Source of the DNA: Bacteroidota bacterium
GTDB taxonomy: Bacteria; Bacteroidota; Ignavibacteria; Kryptoniales; JAKASW01
Direction: 5' to 3'
DNA: 64,000 nt
Assembly: GCA_021845665.1 (NCBI GenBank)
Contig: JAJZVO010000006.1
Coordinates: 1-64,000 of the forward strand
The stretch's first letter is position 1. Each line of letters starts with the position of its first letter. A program made the translations under genes and the position numbers. The notes beneath the pieces are model-generated. The model ran no database searches. It was not told where the DNA came from and saw nothing but the letters and a program-made list of their open reading frames with translations. This document shows, one piece after another, positions 9,652 through 18,640 of this stretch.

Positions 9652-11832
9652 ATGTCCTATCTAAAACAGGGTTTGCCTGAATTTAATCATCTCAGGCATT
9701 TAGCACTTCTCTATGGAGACAGCAAGAAGAAGTGGACGAAGGAAGAGCTTAAATATTATGTGGCACACTTGGGGGTGGATGGGAAAGCTGATGATTGGTT
9801 TTTTGATTCTTTCTTGTTCATAAGTCCGAAATCAGGTGCAGGGAGAGACTATCTAGCTGATGTGAATCTTGGCAAAACTATGTCAGGAGAGGGAGACTTT
9901 TGTCCCATGTGCTCCCCCAATCCTGCAGATAAGTCAGATTGGGACGCACTTCTTGCCTACTATTTTGGTGAAGGGGGAGCGCTGCAGACTCTGGATAACA
10001 CAATCTCTGAAATCGCCGGCCACGTTCCGTTGCCTACTTACAAGAGGAACGTCGTTTTATCGCTACCATACCCGCACATAACGCAGGAAAAGTTTGGCAG
10101 AAATGGGGACAGTCGCGAGACTTTAAATTTTTCAATCAAAGGTCAAAACTTGGAACGTGCCACGGAAGCGCGACTCGGTGCGGAAGAATGGTTTGTGGAA
10201 AGGGTTGTAGAGCTGTGGCACAAGGGGCAATACAAACATCTCAATCTGCTTGGGCTATACTGGATATTTGAAACCATCTACAGATCTTGGGACGTCGATG
10301 ATCATGTGTTGCTGAAGGAACTCCGCAAGCACATCAATTCGAACGGATTAAAATTCCTCTGGATACCTTTCTACGCAACGTACAACTTCCATCTCCTTGA
10401 GGATTATCAGAAATACTATTTCGATGCGGCATTTCTGCAGCCTAACTTCCTTTTTTATAAAGAGGGGAAATATATCGAGACAGCTGCGACAGTGGCAAGG
10501 AAGTGCAACGCTGGAATTGAAATGGAGTACTACCTCGAACTTGATGAGCCGATTTCTATCACGGACGAACGACATCTGCGTTTTAGAGAGTATCTAAACG
10601 CCGGCGTGAAATATGGCTACATGACGGAGTCGGCCTGTGCGCACTTCCAGGGAGTCGACTCTCTTCAGAAAATGTATTCCCATACAGATCCAATCGAAAG
10701 GGAGTTCTATGAGGACATCTTTCATTTTGTCAAAGGCACATACGAGGTAAAGGACTATCCTCCATTACCACCTCGTCCCTTTTTCGTCCCCAAGAAGAAG
10801 GCAGCTATTGCGTTGGATCTAGGTGGCACAAATTTGCGAATGGCTGTCGTCGATGACACCGGGAAAATAGCTCATTGGAGCGAAGGGGATACACCTACGA
10901 GCAGGGATGGGATTATCAACTGGATTATCGAAAAGGTAGGTAAAGGTTTGATCTTCGCCGAATCAATGGATTTAAATGTTGTCGGTGTTGGTATGAGCAC
11001 TGGCGGAAGAGTTAATTACGAAAAAGGGATAATAGAGGATTCCACTGCTCTGATTCCGGATTGGAGAGACGTCCACATCAAGCAGATGCTTGAAGCTCGA
11101 TTCAACATCCCTTCAGTTATTGATAACGACGGGAATTGTGCCGCAGTAGCCGAAAAAGTATTTGGGAAAGCAAAATCGGCCGACAACTTCATATCCATTG
11201 CCCTGGGAACAGGGATTGGTGGAGGCATATACGTTGACGGAAAGCTGCTGCGTGGAGAAAGTAACTACACTTCTGAAATAGGCCATATCTCCGTGGATTC
11301 AAACGGTCCTAAGTGTTCTTGTGGAAATTACGGATGCATAGAGTTGTACGCTTCCGGTTCCGGACTTGCTCGATGGGCGGAAGAGGAATTATTGACGCCA
11401 CTTATCGTTGGGGCCGGCGGGAATCGATCCTCAAAAGGGATTTCAGAGTCTGCCCGGTTGGGAAATCCTTTGGCAATTGAGCTACTCCGCAGGGCAGGTG
11501 AGAAACTCGGCGCAGCTGTGGTAGGACTGGTTAACATCTTCAATCCTTCGATGATAATCTTCTCCGGGCGTCTCGTAGATGTAGGCGTTCAGTACTTTGA
11601 AAGTTTCAGAGAGACTTTATCAAAGCGCGGTATGAGGCCTGCCATCGATGGTGTTGAAATAGCATTTTCATCTTTTCCACAAGAAGTGGGAATCATCGGC
11701 GCAGCCGCCCTTGCCTTCCAATCCTCCATCGAAGACCTGTCCAATTCGTTGAACGCAAACCGCCGTATCGAGAGTCTTACAATGATTGAAGTAGGCTCAC
11801 ACTCTAGAATGAAGGGAAGATCTCATGAATAG
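9652..11832 (+). CDS. Fusion: N-terminal DUF4855-like domain + C-terminal ROK sugar kinase
   Basis: A 726-residue protein with two parts. Residues 1 to ~370 resemble DUF4855, a domain of unknown function with a glycosidase-like barrel character (HLALLYGDSKKKW, DDWFFDSFLFI, LNLLGLYWIFE). Residues ~381-726 form a complete ROK kinase. It has the phosphate motif ALDLGGTNLRMAVVDD, the catalytic region IDNDGNCAAVAE near 490, ALGTGIGGGIYVDG, and the zinc motif KCSCGNYGCIE near 553. There is no signal peptide. A GGAG site lies 6 bases before the ATG. The end overlaps nanE by 8 bp (ATGAATAG). That coupling suggests the kinase makes ManNAc-6-P for NanE; other hexosamine substrates are possible. The fusion architecture is unusual. 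Confidence 0.85.
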   Translation: MSYLKQGLPEFNHLRHLALLYGDSKKKWTKEELKYYVAHLGVDGKADDWFFDSFLFISPKSGAGRDYLADVNLGKTMSGEGDFCPMCSPNPADKSDWDALLAYYFGEGGALQTLDNTISEIAGHVPLPTYKRNVVLSLPYPHITQEKFGRNGDSRETLNFSIKGQNLERATEARLGAEEWFVERVVELWHKGQYKHLNLLGLYWIFETIYRSWDVDDHVLLKELRKHINSNGLKFLWIPFYATYNFHLLEDYQKYYFDAAFLQPNFLFYKEGKYIETAATVARKCNAGIEMEYYLELDEPISITDERHLRFREYLNAGVKYGYMTESACAHFQGVDSLQKMYSHTDPIEREFYEDIFHFVKGTYEVKDYPPLPPRPFFVPKKKAAIALDLGGTNLRMAVVDDTGKIAHWSEGDTPTSRDGIINWIIEKVGKGLIFAESMDLNVVGVGMSTGGRVNYEKGIIEDSTALIPDWRDVHIKQMLEARFNIPSVIDNDGNCAAVAEKVFGKAKSADNFISIALGTGIGGGIYVDGKLLRGESNYTSEIGHISVDSNGPKCSCGNYGCIELYASGSGLARWAEEELLTPLIVGAGGNRSSKGISESARLGNPLAIELLRRAGEKLGAAVVGLVNIFNPSMIIFSGRLVDVGVQYFESFRETLSKRGMRPAIDGVEIAFSSFPQEVGIIGAAALAFQSSIEDLSNSLNANRRIESLTMIEVGSHSRMKGRSHE

Positions 11833-12520
11833 CTTGAAACGTGGACTCATCGTCTCCTGTCAGGCAGAAGATGGGAGTCCTTTCAATTCCCCGGAATTCA
11901 TAGCCGCTTTTGCCAGGGCCGCCGAACTGGGCGGAGCAGTCGGCATCAGAGTGAGGGATTACGAAAACGTTCGGGCCGTCAAGAACGCAACAAAGCTTCC
12001 GGTCATCGGCCTTACAAAGGGTTTCTACAAATCCGGGAAGGTGTTGATAACTCCAGTGATAGATGATCTGTTAAGGCTGGCAGATTCAGGTGCGGACATT
12101 GTCGCTGTTGATGCTACTGGCAGGAAGAGGCCTAACGGAATGTCCGGAGTCGAGTTCCTCAGGTTAGCGAAATCCAGAATAAACATCCCCGTGATGGCAG
12201 ATATCTCAAGACTCGATGAGGCGCTTGCCGCTGCGGACGCGGGAGCTGATTTTGTCGGCACAACTCTATCCGGGTACACTGAGGATTCCGGTCCGACTGA
12301 CGGCGTGCCTGATCTGGAACTGATAAAGGCGATCTCTTCTCGTACGAGAACGCCGCTGATCGCCGAAGGGAGAATCTGGACTCCCGAACAGGCGAAGAGC
12401 GCTATTGAATTCGGCGCTTATGCCGTATGTGTTGGCACAGCTATAACGCGACCGGTAGATATCGTGCAGAGATTTGCTTTGCCGGTCATGGCCAGTATTT
12501 CATCTGCCAAACAACCATGA
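11825..12520 (+). CDS. nanE: N-acetylmannosamine-6-phosphate 2-epimerase
   Basis: A 231-residue single-domain TIM barrel, the usual length for NanE. Conserved segments are GLIVSCQAEDGSPF at the N-terminus, PVIGLTKG carrying the catalytic lysine region, DIVAVDATGRKRPNG, FVGTTLSGYTED, and PLIAEGRIWTPEQA with the conserved glutamate. It converts ManNAc-6-P to GlcNAc-6-P in the cytoplasm, feeding amino-sugar catabolism or cell wall synthesis. It overlaps the end of the kinase fusion by 8 bp, so the two steps are probably coupled. No nanA (sialate lyase) is seen in the window, so free sialic acid need not be the source. Confidence 0.95.
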   Translation: MNSLKRGLIVSCQAEDGSPFNSPEFIAAFARAAELGGAVGIRVRDYENVRAVKNATKLPVIGLTKGFYKSGKVLITPVIDDLLRLADSGADIVAVDATGRKRPNGMSGVEFLRLAKSRINIPVMADISRLDEALAAADAGADFVGTTLSGYTEDSGPTDGVPDLELIKAISSRTRTPLIAEGRIWTPEQAKSAIEFGAYAVCVGTAITRPVDIVQRFALPVMASISSAKQP

Positions 12521-12590
12521 TGCACGTCTTCTGGCGTTTGTGATTGTTGGTTACCATTTGATGTAGCCGAAGAACAAAAAGGAGAGAACA

Positions 12591-14027
12591 ATGGCAAGTA
12601 CCGTAGATCTTCCTTCCCAACAACAAAGGGTCCTCGCGTTAGACGCACTTCGCGGTCTCTCCGTTCTGCTGATGGTGTTCGCATCCAGCATCCCGTTCGG
12701 AGTCGCCCTTCCTTCTTGGCTCTACCATGCGCAGGAGCCGCCTCCCACAAATGTCTTCAATCCCCATTTGCCCGGCATTACTTGGGTCGACCTTGTCTTT
12801 CCATTCTTTCTGTTCACAATGGGAGCCGCGATACCTATCGCATTATCAAAGAGGCTTCGAGGAAGAGCGTCTCCATGGCGAGTTTTACCTACCGTCCTGT
12901 GGAGATTTGTGTTGCTGGTTGGATTTGCCGTTTATGTCGCGCAGATAAGGCCGCAGGTGATCAGCAACAACCCAAACTCGGCAGTTTGGCTTGCCGCGCT
13001 TGTCGGCTTCGCGCTCCTCTTCCCTGCGCTTGCGAGGTTTCCGAAAGATTGGTCCAAAACAAGGAAATATTCGGTAAGGATAGGCGGGTGGATCGGCGCT
13101 GTCATCCTGATGGCCCTTCTGCGGTTTCCGGACGGTTCGGGCTTCTCACTTTACAGGAGCGACATCATAATCCTCGTGCTCGCCAACGTGGCCCTCTTCG
13201 GTGGGGTGATATGGCTCTTCACGCGCGAACATCTGTTCGCACGCCTGGGGATCATGGGCTTCCTTATCGCCCTCCGTTTGTCTGCCGGAACTTCCGGATG
13301 GATTCAAGCCTTATGGAATCTCTCACCCGTTCCGTGGGCGTATCAATTCAGGTTCCTGCAATATCTGCTGATCGCGATCCCCGGCACAATCGTTGGGGAC
13401 CTGCTTGTGAAGTCGATGGATTCCTTTTCGGGTCAATCTGCCACGGAAAAGAGTTGGGATTCAAAAAGGATGTTCTCCATCTCGGCCGTAATGGTAATAA
13501 TAAATGTGGCGGTTGTGGCGGGACTTGAGGCTCAATGGGTGTTTGGAACAACTGTTATATCTGTTTTCCTATGCATGGTTGGCTGGCAATTGTTGAAAAC
13601 GCCGGTCTCGCCAAATGAGCGCCTCCTCAATACTCTCTACAAATGGGGAGTGTATTGGTTTCTGCTCGGAATGTTTTTTGAACCATACGAAGGGGGAATC
13701 AAGAAGGATCCATCCACTCTGAGCTACTACTTCGTGACTAGCGGACTGGCGATTTTCGCCCTCATGGCCATGATCATCTTCGTGGATGTCTTTCAGAAGA
13801 AAAAGGGATTCGCCTTCCTTATAGACAGCGGCCAAAATCCAATGGTGGCATACGCCGGAATCAACAGCCTGATATTGCCTTTACTGGCTCTGACCAGATT
13901 GAACGTTCTTTTGCATGATATTACCCCGACTCCATGGTTGGGTGTGTTAGGAGGAGCTTTCGTCACTTACCTGGTGGCATTGGCTACTACCATCTTCACA
14001 AGGAAAAAGATCTTCCTGAGGACCTGA
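12591..14027 (+). CDS. HGSNAT/NagX-like membrane acyltransferase (DUF5009 family)
   Basis: A 478-residue multi-pass protein starting with the family signature LALDALRGLSVLLMVFAS, then PGITWVDLVFPFFLFTMGAAIPIA and a run of about ten membrane helices. It resembles the bacterial relatives of heparan-alpha-glucosaminide N-acetyltransferase that accompany amino-sugar utilization genes (often called NagX). An AAAGGAGAG ribosome site lies 7-8 bases before the ATG. It follows nanE by 70 bp and closes the locus. A role in acetylating glucosamine units across the membrane is family inference; the substrate is not determined. Confidence 0.8.
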   Translation: MASTVDLPSQQQRVLALDALRGLSVLLMVFASSIPFGVALPSWLYHAQEPPPTNVFNPHLPGITWVDLVFPFFLFTMGAAIPIALSKRLRGRASPWRVLPTVLWRFVLLVGFAVYVAQIRPQVISNNPNSAVWLAALVGFALLFPALARFPKDWSKTRKYSVRIGGWIGAVILMALLRFPDGSGFSLYRSDIIILVLANVALFGGVIWLFTREHLFARLGIMGFLIALRLSAGTSGWIQALWNLSPVPWAYQFRFLQYLLIAIPGTIVGDLLVKSMDSFSGQSATEKSWDSKRMFSISAVMVIINVAVVAGLEAQWVFGTTVISVFLCMVGWQLLKTPVSPNERLLNTLYKWGVYWFLLGMFFEPYEGGIKKDPSTLSYYFVTSGLAIFALMAMIIFVDVFQKKKGFAFLIDSGQNPMVAYAGINSLILPLLALTRLNVLLHDITPTPWLGVLGGAFVTYLVALATTIFTRKKIFLRT

Positions 14028-14154
14028 AGAATGTTCTAGCCTCGGGTTTATTGGGTACGCGGTGGAATTGTGTTTGAATTTTCAGTGTGGCGAATTCAGA
14101 AGGGCGGTAGCGGTATGGAAAAAAATGTCTCTATAGACACATAAGGAGGAACAA

Positions 14155-17100
14155 ATGAAAAGACTCTTATTGCTCGGCCTGGTAGGCGTTCTTGCCTTCT
14201 CAGCCCCCGCATTTTCTCAGACAACCGTTCTGTGGCAGAAGACAGCAGCGACGAGCAGCCTGCCATCGTGGTTTGCGACGAACAATACGCAAAGGAACTT
14301 AGCGTATGCCGATATCGGAGGGAATGGGCATCTGTATGTGACGAAGGCGGGAGGACTATCTCCGATCATGATACTCGACGCGAGTACTGGAGATTCGATA
14401 GGAACGCTGAACGAGACGGGAATATCCGGAGGGACATTCGATCTGGACGACATAGAGTCCTCGACAAACGGAGTGATATTTGCCGGGAACCTGACGATAA
14501 ATGCGAAGACGAGTCCGTTCAAGGTATATGAATGGACGAGCGAGAGCGCGACGCCGAAGGCGGTGATAAGTTACTCGGACAGTTCGTACCGATTGGGAGA
14601 CCACTTCACGGTGACGGGATCGACTGTGGATAACAGCGTTGCAGTGTGGGTGGCTGCGACTAGCGGCTCGGCTGTGGTGAAGTTCACAACGACGGACAAC
14701 GGTGCTACATTCACGCCAACAGTGATAAAGCTGGATTCCGTGATAGGGTCTGTGCCAAAGGTGGCTCCGCTGCCGAACGGAGACTATTTTATAAGCTCGG
14801 GCGGCAAGGGAATAGAGGAGTTCGACAGCACCGGTAAGTTCATCGGAAGTGTTGCGTCGATGCCGTCGTCGCTTGGCAGTATGGCTTACATATCCGGCGG
14901 ATCGCCGGCCAAGTCTTACGTGTTCGGTTACGACTACACGAACACTGTTGGAACGCCACCTCAGTACGTTCAGGTTACAGACATAACGAAAGGCATAACC
15001 AGCGCGGATTCTGTTTCTGCAACACCGATACTTGGCACGACTCTGAACGCCAACGGAACAGGCGACATTGCGGTGACGGATGACGGAGACGGTACCGTAA
15101 CGATATACGTGCTCTCCACTAACAATGGGATCGGTGCCTACAAGTTTACCGCATGGCAATTACCACAATTGCCTGGGGCGATGCCTGCAGTCTGGCAGGA
15201 TTCGAGAGCGACCAACAACCTCCCATCCTGGTTCAATACGAGCAACGAGGAACGCAATATGGCCTATGGAAACGCGGGAGGAAAAGAGGATCTATACCTG
15301 ACGTATGGAGGACCGTCTCTGGCGCCTGTTCTTGTATTGGACGCCGCGACGGGGGATTCTGTGGGAACGCTGGACACGACGGGCATATCGGGCGGTGTCT
15401 TCCCATTGAATGGTATCGGAGTATCGACAGATGGAATGATTTTCGCGTCGAATCTTACGGTGAACGCGAAGACTACGCCGTTCAGGATATACGAGTGGAC
15501 TAGCGATACTGCGATGCCGAAGCTTGTGGCTACATTTGCAGACAGTGCCTATCGGCTTGGAGATCACATAACGGTAACGGGTTCGACGAGCGACAACAGC
15601 GTCACAGTCTGGGTAGCGGCAACGAGCGGATCCGCTCTAGTGAAGTTCACAACGACAGACAATGGTGCGGCATTCACACCGACGGTGATACCGCTTACGT
15701 CGAGTGTCGGGTCCACTCCGAAGGTGAGCCTGACTGGAAACGGAGATATCCTCATCAGTTCAGCCGGCGATGGGATAAAGGAATATGATGCGACCGGGAA
15801 ATACATTGGAACGGTTACAGCTATGCCTATTACCGTCGGGAGCATGGCTTACATAGCCGGCGGTTCTCCGATGAAGGCCTACGTATTTGGCTATGATTAC
15901 ACGAACATCACCGGCATTACGCCACAATTTGCGGAAGCTGAGGACGTGACAAGTGGGATTAGCTCTGCCGATTCGGTGGGCGCGACTCCTGTACTCGGAA
16001 CCGCTTTGAACGCCAACGGAACCGGCGACATAGCGGTGAAGGACAACGGGGACGGTACCTTGACGATTTACGTGCTTGCGACGAACAACGGCATCGGGGC
16101 CTTCACCTTCAACGCGTGGCAGCCCGCACCTCCGGCCGTTCGGCAAACGATGCCCGTTCTGTGGCAGAAGACGTCGGCGACGAGCAGCCTGCCATCGTGG
16201 TTTGCGACGAACAATACGCAAAGGAACTTAGCGTATGCCGATATCGGAGGGAATGGGCATCTGTATGTGACGAAGGCGGGAGGACTATCTCCGATCATGA
16301 TACTCGACGCGAGTACTGGAGATTCGATAGGAACGCTGAACGAGACGGGAATATCCGGAGGGACATTCGATCTGGACGACATAGAGTCCTCGACAAACGG
16401 AGTGATATTTGCCGGGAACCTGACGATAAATGCGAAGACGAGTCCGTTCAAGGTATATGAATGGACGAGCGAGAGCGCGACGCCGAAGGCGGTGATAAGT
16501 TACTCGGACAGTTCGTACCGATTGGGAGACCACTTCACGGTGACGGGATCGACTGTGGATAACAGCGTTGCAGTGTGGGTGGCTGCGACTAGCGGCTCGG
16601 CTGTGGTGAAGTTCACAACGACGGACAACGGTGCTACATTCACGCCAACAGTGATAAAGCTGGATTCCGTGATAGGGTCTGTGCCAAAGGTGGCTCCGCT
16701 GCCGAACGGAGACTATTTTATAAGCTCGGGCGGCAAGGGAATAGAGGAGTTCGACAGCACCGGTAAGTTCATCGGAAGTGTTGCGTCGATGCCGTCGTCG
16801 CTTGGCAGTATGGCTTACATATCCGGCGGATCGCCGGCCAAGTCTTACGTGTTCGGTTACGACTACACGAACACTGTTGGAACGCCACCTCAGTACGTTC
16901 AGGTTACAGACATAACGAAAGGCATAACCAGCGCGGATTCTGTTTCTGCAACACCGATACTTGGCACGACTCTGAACGCCAACGGAACAGGCGACATTGC
17001 GGTGAAAGAGAACAGCGATGGTTCGACCACATTATTCGTGCTGTCGACGAATAATGGAATTGGCGCTTACACGTTTGCCGCTCAGCTTACTGCGATTAAG

Positions 17101-17385
17101 CAGGAAAGGAACCTTGTTCCGGATTCTTATGACCTTAGTCAGAATTATCCAAATCCGTTTAACCCGACAACTCAGATCAGTTACTCCATCCCTAAGAACA
17201 GCTTTGTAACTCTGAAAGTATATAATGTTCTCGGACAGGAAGTTGCCACGCTGTTCGCCGGAGAACGGAGCGCCGGTACCTATACGGCCACATTCAATGC
17301 TTCTCGGTTTGCCAGCGGAGTCTACTTCTACCGCTTGAGTGCCGGTAGCTTCGTCAGCATCAAGAAAATGGTTCTCATCAAATAG
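14155..17385 (+). CDS. Secreted three-repeat DUF4623 protein with T9SS sorting domain
   Basis: A 1076-residue protein. Residues 1-21 are a clear signal peptide (MKRLLLLGLVGVLAF...FSQ). Three repeats of a DUF4623-type beta domain follow, at about 24-340, 343-662 and 666-980, each with motifs like LDASTGDSIGTLNETGISGG, YRLGDHFTVTGS and LNANGTGDIAV. Residues ~982-1076 are a T9SS sorting domain (LSQNYPNPFNPTTQI, ending in IKKMVLIK). Function is unknown; related proteins are surface-exposed. An AAGGAGG site is at 14143, just after a small TGTCT/AGACA hairpin (14126-14139) that could affect translation. Repeats 1 and 3 are identical at DNA level over 829 bp while repeat 2 has diverged. Confidence 0.85.
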   Translation: MKRLLLLGLVGVLAFSAPAFSQTTVLWQKTAATSSLPSWFATNNTQRNLAYADIGGNGHLYVTKAGGLSPIMILDASTGDSIGTLNETGISGGTFDLDDIESSTNGVIFAGNLTINAKTSPFKVYEWTSESATPKAVISYSDSSYRLGDHFTVTGSTVDNSVAVWVAATSGSAVVKFTTTDNGATFTPTVIKLDSVIGSVPKVAPLPNGDYFISSGGKGIEEFDSTGKFIGSVASMPSSLGSMAYISGGSPAKSYVFGYDYTNTVGTPPQYVQVTDITKGITSADSVSATPILGTTLNANGTGDIAVTDDGDGTVTIYVLSTNNGIGAYKFTAWQLPQLPGAMPAVWQDSRATNNLPSWFNTSNEERNMAYGNAGGKEDLYLTYGGPSLAPVLVLDAATGDSVGTLDTTGISGGVFPLNGIGVSTDGMIFASNLTVNAKTTPFRIYEWTSDTAMPKLVATFADSAYRLGDHITVTGSTSDNSVTVWVAATSGSALVKFTTTDNGAAFTPTVIPLTSSVGSTPKVSLTGNGDILISSAGDGIKEYDATGKYIGTVTAMPITVGSMAYIAGGSPMKAYVFGYDYTNITGITPQFAEAEDVTSGISSADSVGATPVLGTALNANGTGDIAVKDNGDGTLTIYVLATNNGIGAFTFNAWQPAPPAVRQTMPVLWQKTSATSSLPSWFATNNTQRNLAYADIGGNGHLYVTKAGGLSPIMILDASTGDSIGTLNETGISGGTFDLDDIESSTNGVIFAGNLTINAKTSPFKVYEWTSESATPKAVISYSDSSYRLGDHFTVTGSTVDNSVAVWVAATSGSAVVKFTTTDNGATFTPTVIKLDSVIGSVPKVAPLPNGDYFISSGGKGIEEFDSTGKFIGSVASMPSSLGSMAYISGGSPAKSYVFGYDYTNTVGTPPQYVQVTDITKGITSADSVSATPILGTTLNANGTGDIAVKENSDGSTTLFVLSTNNGIGAYTFAAQLTAIKQERNLVPDSYDLSQNYPNPFNPTTQISYSIPKNSFVTLKVYNVLGQEVATLFAGERSAGTYTATFNASRFASGVYFYRLSAGSFVSIKKMVLIK
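14248..15076 (+). repeat. Copy 1 of an 829-bp exact direct repeat inside the DUF4623 gene
   Basis: Compared line by line, this stretch is identical to 16177-17005, at an offset of 1929 bp (643 codons, in frame). The identity begins just after AAGACAGCA versus AAGACGTCG and ends at GACATTGCGGTGA. Confidence 0.92.
16177..17005 (+). repeat. Copy 2 of an 829-bp exact direct repeat inside the DUF4623 gene
   Basis: Exact match to 14248-15076. The diverged middle repeat (about 15180-16140) lies between the copies. This suggests a recent gene conversion or a recent duplication that skipped the middle unit. Confidence 0.92.
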
Positions 17386-17392
17386 CGACATT

Positions 17393-17436
17393 TGTCGCCT
17401 TAGGATAGGTTATTCGTGAGAATACTTGAGGCGACA
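17393..17436 (+). terminator. Hairpin just 3' of the DUF4623 gene, possible terminator
   Basis: TGTCGCCTTAG pairs with TTGAGGCGACA across a 22-base loop, starting about 8 bases after the stop codon. There is no U-tract, so it may stabilise the transcript end rather than terminate transcription. Confidence 0.4.
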
Positions 17437-17499
17437 GATGAACGAAGACGACCGGATAGAAGCGAAGTAAGGAATGTGATTCGAGCGATTCCTTCGGAG

Positions 17500-17545
17500 G
17501 GGGAGAGTTCGTTTGGGAGTTAGAGAACTCAAACGAGCTCTCCCC
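17500..17545. repeat. Long hairpin of about 16-17 bp
   Basis: GGGGAGAGTTCGTTTG pairs with CAAACGAGCTCTCCCC with one G-T wobble. The loop itself contains the palindrome GAGTT-AGAG-AACTC. No U-tract follows. It could be the remnant of a mobile-element end or a structured RNA. Confidence 0.5.
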
Positions 17546-18029
17546 GGATGAGGAGCTAGTTCCGTTTGATGTGGAAGGATTGCCTCTCCTTAAGCAGAAC
17601 CCGTCCTGGCAGCAAGAACGTCGGAGCGGGTTTCTTATTGACGGTTGCAGTAAGAAATTCAGGGACGCGACACCGTGTGCAAGTGCGCTTCACATAACGG
17701 GAGCATGTAATCGAGCTCAAGGTGGCGGCTAGGCGTTCCTTAACTATATCATGACAACAGCCACAGAAATCCACACGAACGCTATTTCGTCTTTTCGTTT
17801 ATCCGGCACAAAAATGGTGCACCTGTCAAAATTGTCAATGTTTTGGAGTGGGTACTGCGTTCGGCTCCAAGCAGATTGGCGAGTAGGGAAAATTGCCGTT
17901 TGCTGAAAGATTTGTGCTTGGGCAGCCGCCAGAAGAGTCTTCCCTCTTGTCGTTTTCCTAACGAAAGAAACGGCAATGTTCGCCGCCAAACAGTTCGAGT
18001 CATCGTCCTGCCCGAGGAGCGATAGAGAT

Positions 18030-18054
18030 GCCCGGTGAAGTCATCGGGCTTTTT
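18030..18054 (+). terminator. Intrinsic terminator-like hairpin abutting the GIY-YIG start
   Basis: GCCCGGTG-AAGT-CATCGGGC (8-bp stem, one G-T pair) followed by TTTTT. It ends only 5 bases before the GIY-YIG start codon at 18060, where a ribosome site would be expected. Confidence 0.6.
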
Positions 18055-18059
18055 CGTAT

Positions 18060-18305
18060 ATGTCAGGATACTGGGTCTACATATTGTACTCTGAGAAAGG
18101 GGATGTGTATTACAAGGGGTCGTCGGGGAACCCTGCGATACGCCTTGTCCATCACAACACAACCGAACGAGGGTACACGTCAAGATATCGGCCATGGCGT
18201 CTGGTATTCAGGAAAGAATATCGGACGAAGGCCGAGGCACAGGCAGCGGAGCGGAGGCTGAAGGAGATGAAGAGCAAGCTGGGATTTCGACAGAGATTGG
18301 AATAA
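18060..18305 (+). CDS. GIY-YIG endonuclease-like small protein
   Basis: An 81-residue protein, the full length of the small single-domain GIY-YIG family. The signature is WVYILYSEKGDVYYKGSS: YIL takes the GIY position and YYKG the YIG position. The conserved arginine/histidine segment RLVHHNTTERG and the ERRLKEMKSKLG tail follow. These proteins are scattered through many bacterial genomes, often in repeat-rich spots; their cellular role is poorly known and may be nucleic acid repair or selfish spread. No Shine-Dalgarno is visible because a U-tailed hairpin occupies the space directly upstream. Confidence 0.8.
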   Translation: MSGYWVYILYSEKGDVYYKGSSGNPAIRLVHHNTTERGYTSRYRPWRLVFRKEYRTKAEAQAAERRLKEMKSKLGFRQRLE

Positions 18306-18339
18306 TGGAATAGTCGGAATATTGAACAAGAGGTTGGAT

Positions 18340-18618
18340 ATGGCAAAGCAGGCATTGACGAAAGGAGACTCGGCAATTACCCGGAGGGACCTGCAGATAT
18401 TCGTGATGGAAGTTGAGCTGGTAAATAGACTTGGCGAGAAGAAAGGAGACAGAGGTCAGAAGTTGGAGGTCAGAGGTCGGAAACCGGTAATGTCGAGCGA
18501 GGCGTATGCTCTCTTAAAGTACAATGCGGAGTATGTGATCGACAGGCTGCCGGAGAGGAATGGAAGAAGTGAAAAGGGAGAACGGAACGCGGAGCAAGGA
18601 GAAAGGAACAAGGAATAG
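18340..18618 (+). CDS. Small hypothetical protein, low-complexity C-terminus
   Basis: About 92 residues from the ATG at 18340 (a TTG at 18322 is also in frame). I do not recognise it. The middle is encoded by the short direct repeat GAGGTCAGA (18452-18480) and the tail is purine-rich and charged (GERNAEQGERN). The N-terminal half could form helices. It lies directly after the GIY-YIG gene. It may be a real small protein or an accidental frame through repeats. Confidence 0.3.
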   Translation: MAKQALTKGDSAITRRDLQIFVMEVELVNRLGEKKGDRGQKLEVRGRKPVMSSEAYALLKYNAEYVIDRLPERNGRSEKGERNAEQGERNKE

Positions 18619-18640
18619 AGGGACAAAGGGCGGAGGGCAT

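Larger units (their letters stand above)
17386..18029. other. Intergenic region with hairpins, no convincing gene
   Basis: About 640 bp after the DUF4623 gene. Two strong hairpins are listed separately (17393-17436 and 17500-17545). Short frames on both strands (for example 17556-17774 on the minus strand) have no recognisable product or ribosome site. Confidence 0.5.

Noticed and set aside
14217-16533. Long antisense frames (for example 14356-15159 minus, 16068-16451 minus) across the DUF4623 gene
   Set aside because: They mirror the repeat structure of the sense gene, start nowhere sensible and encode arginine-rich nonsense; they are shadows of the coding bias.
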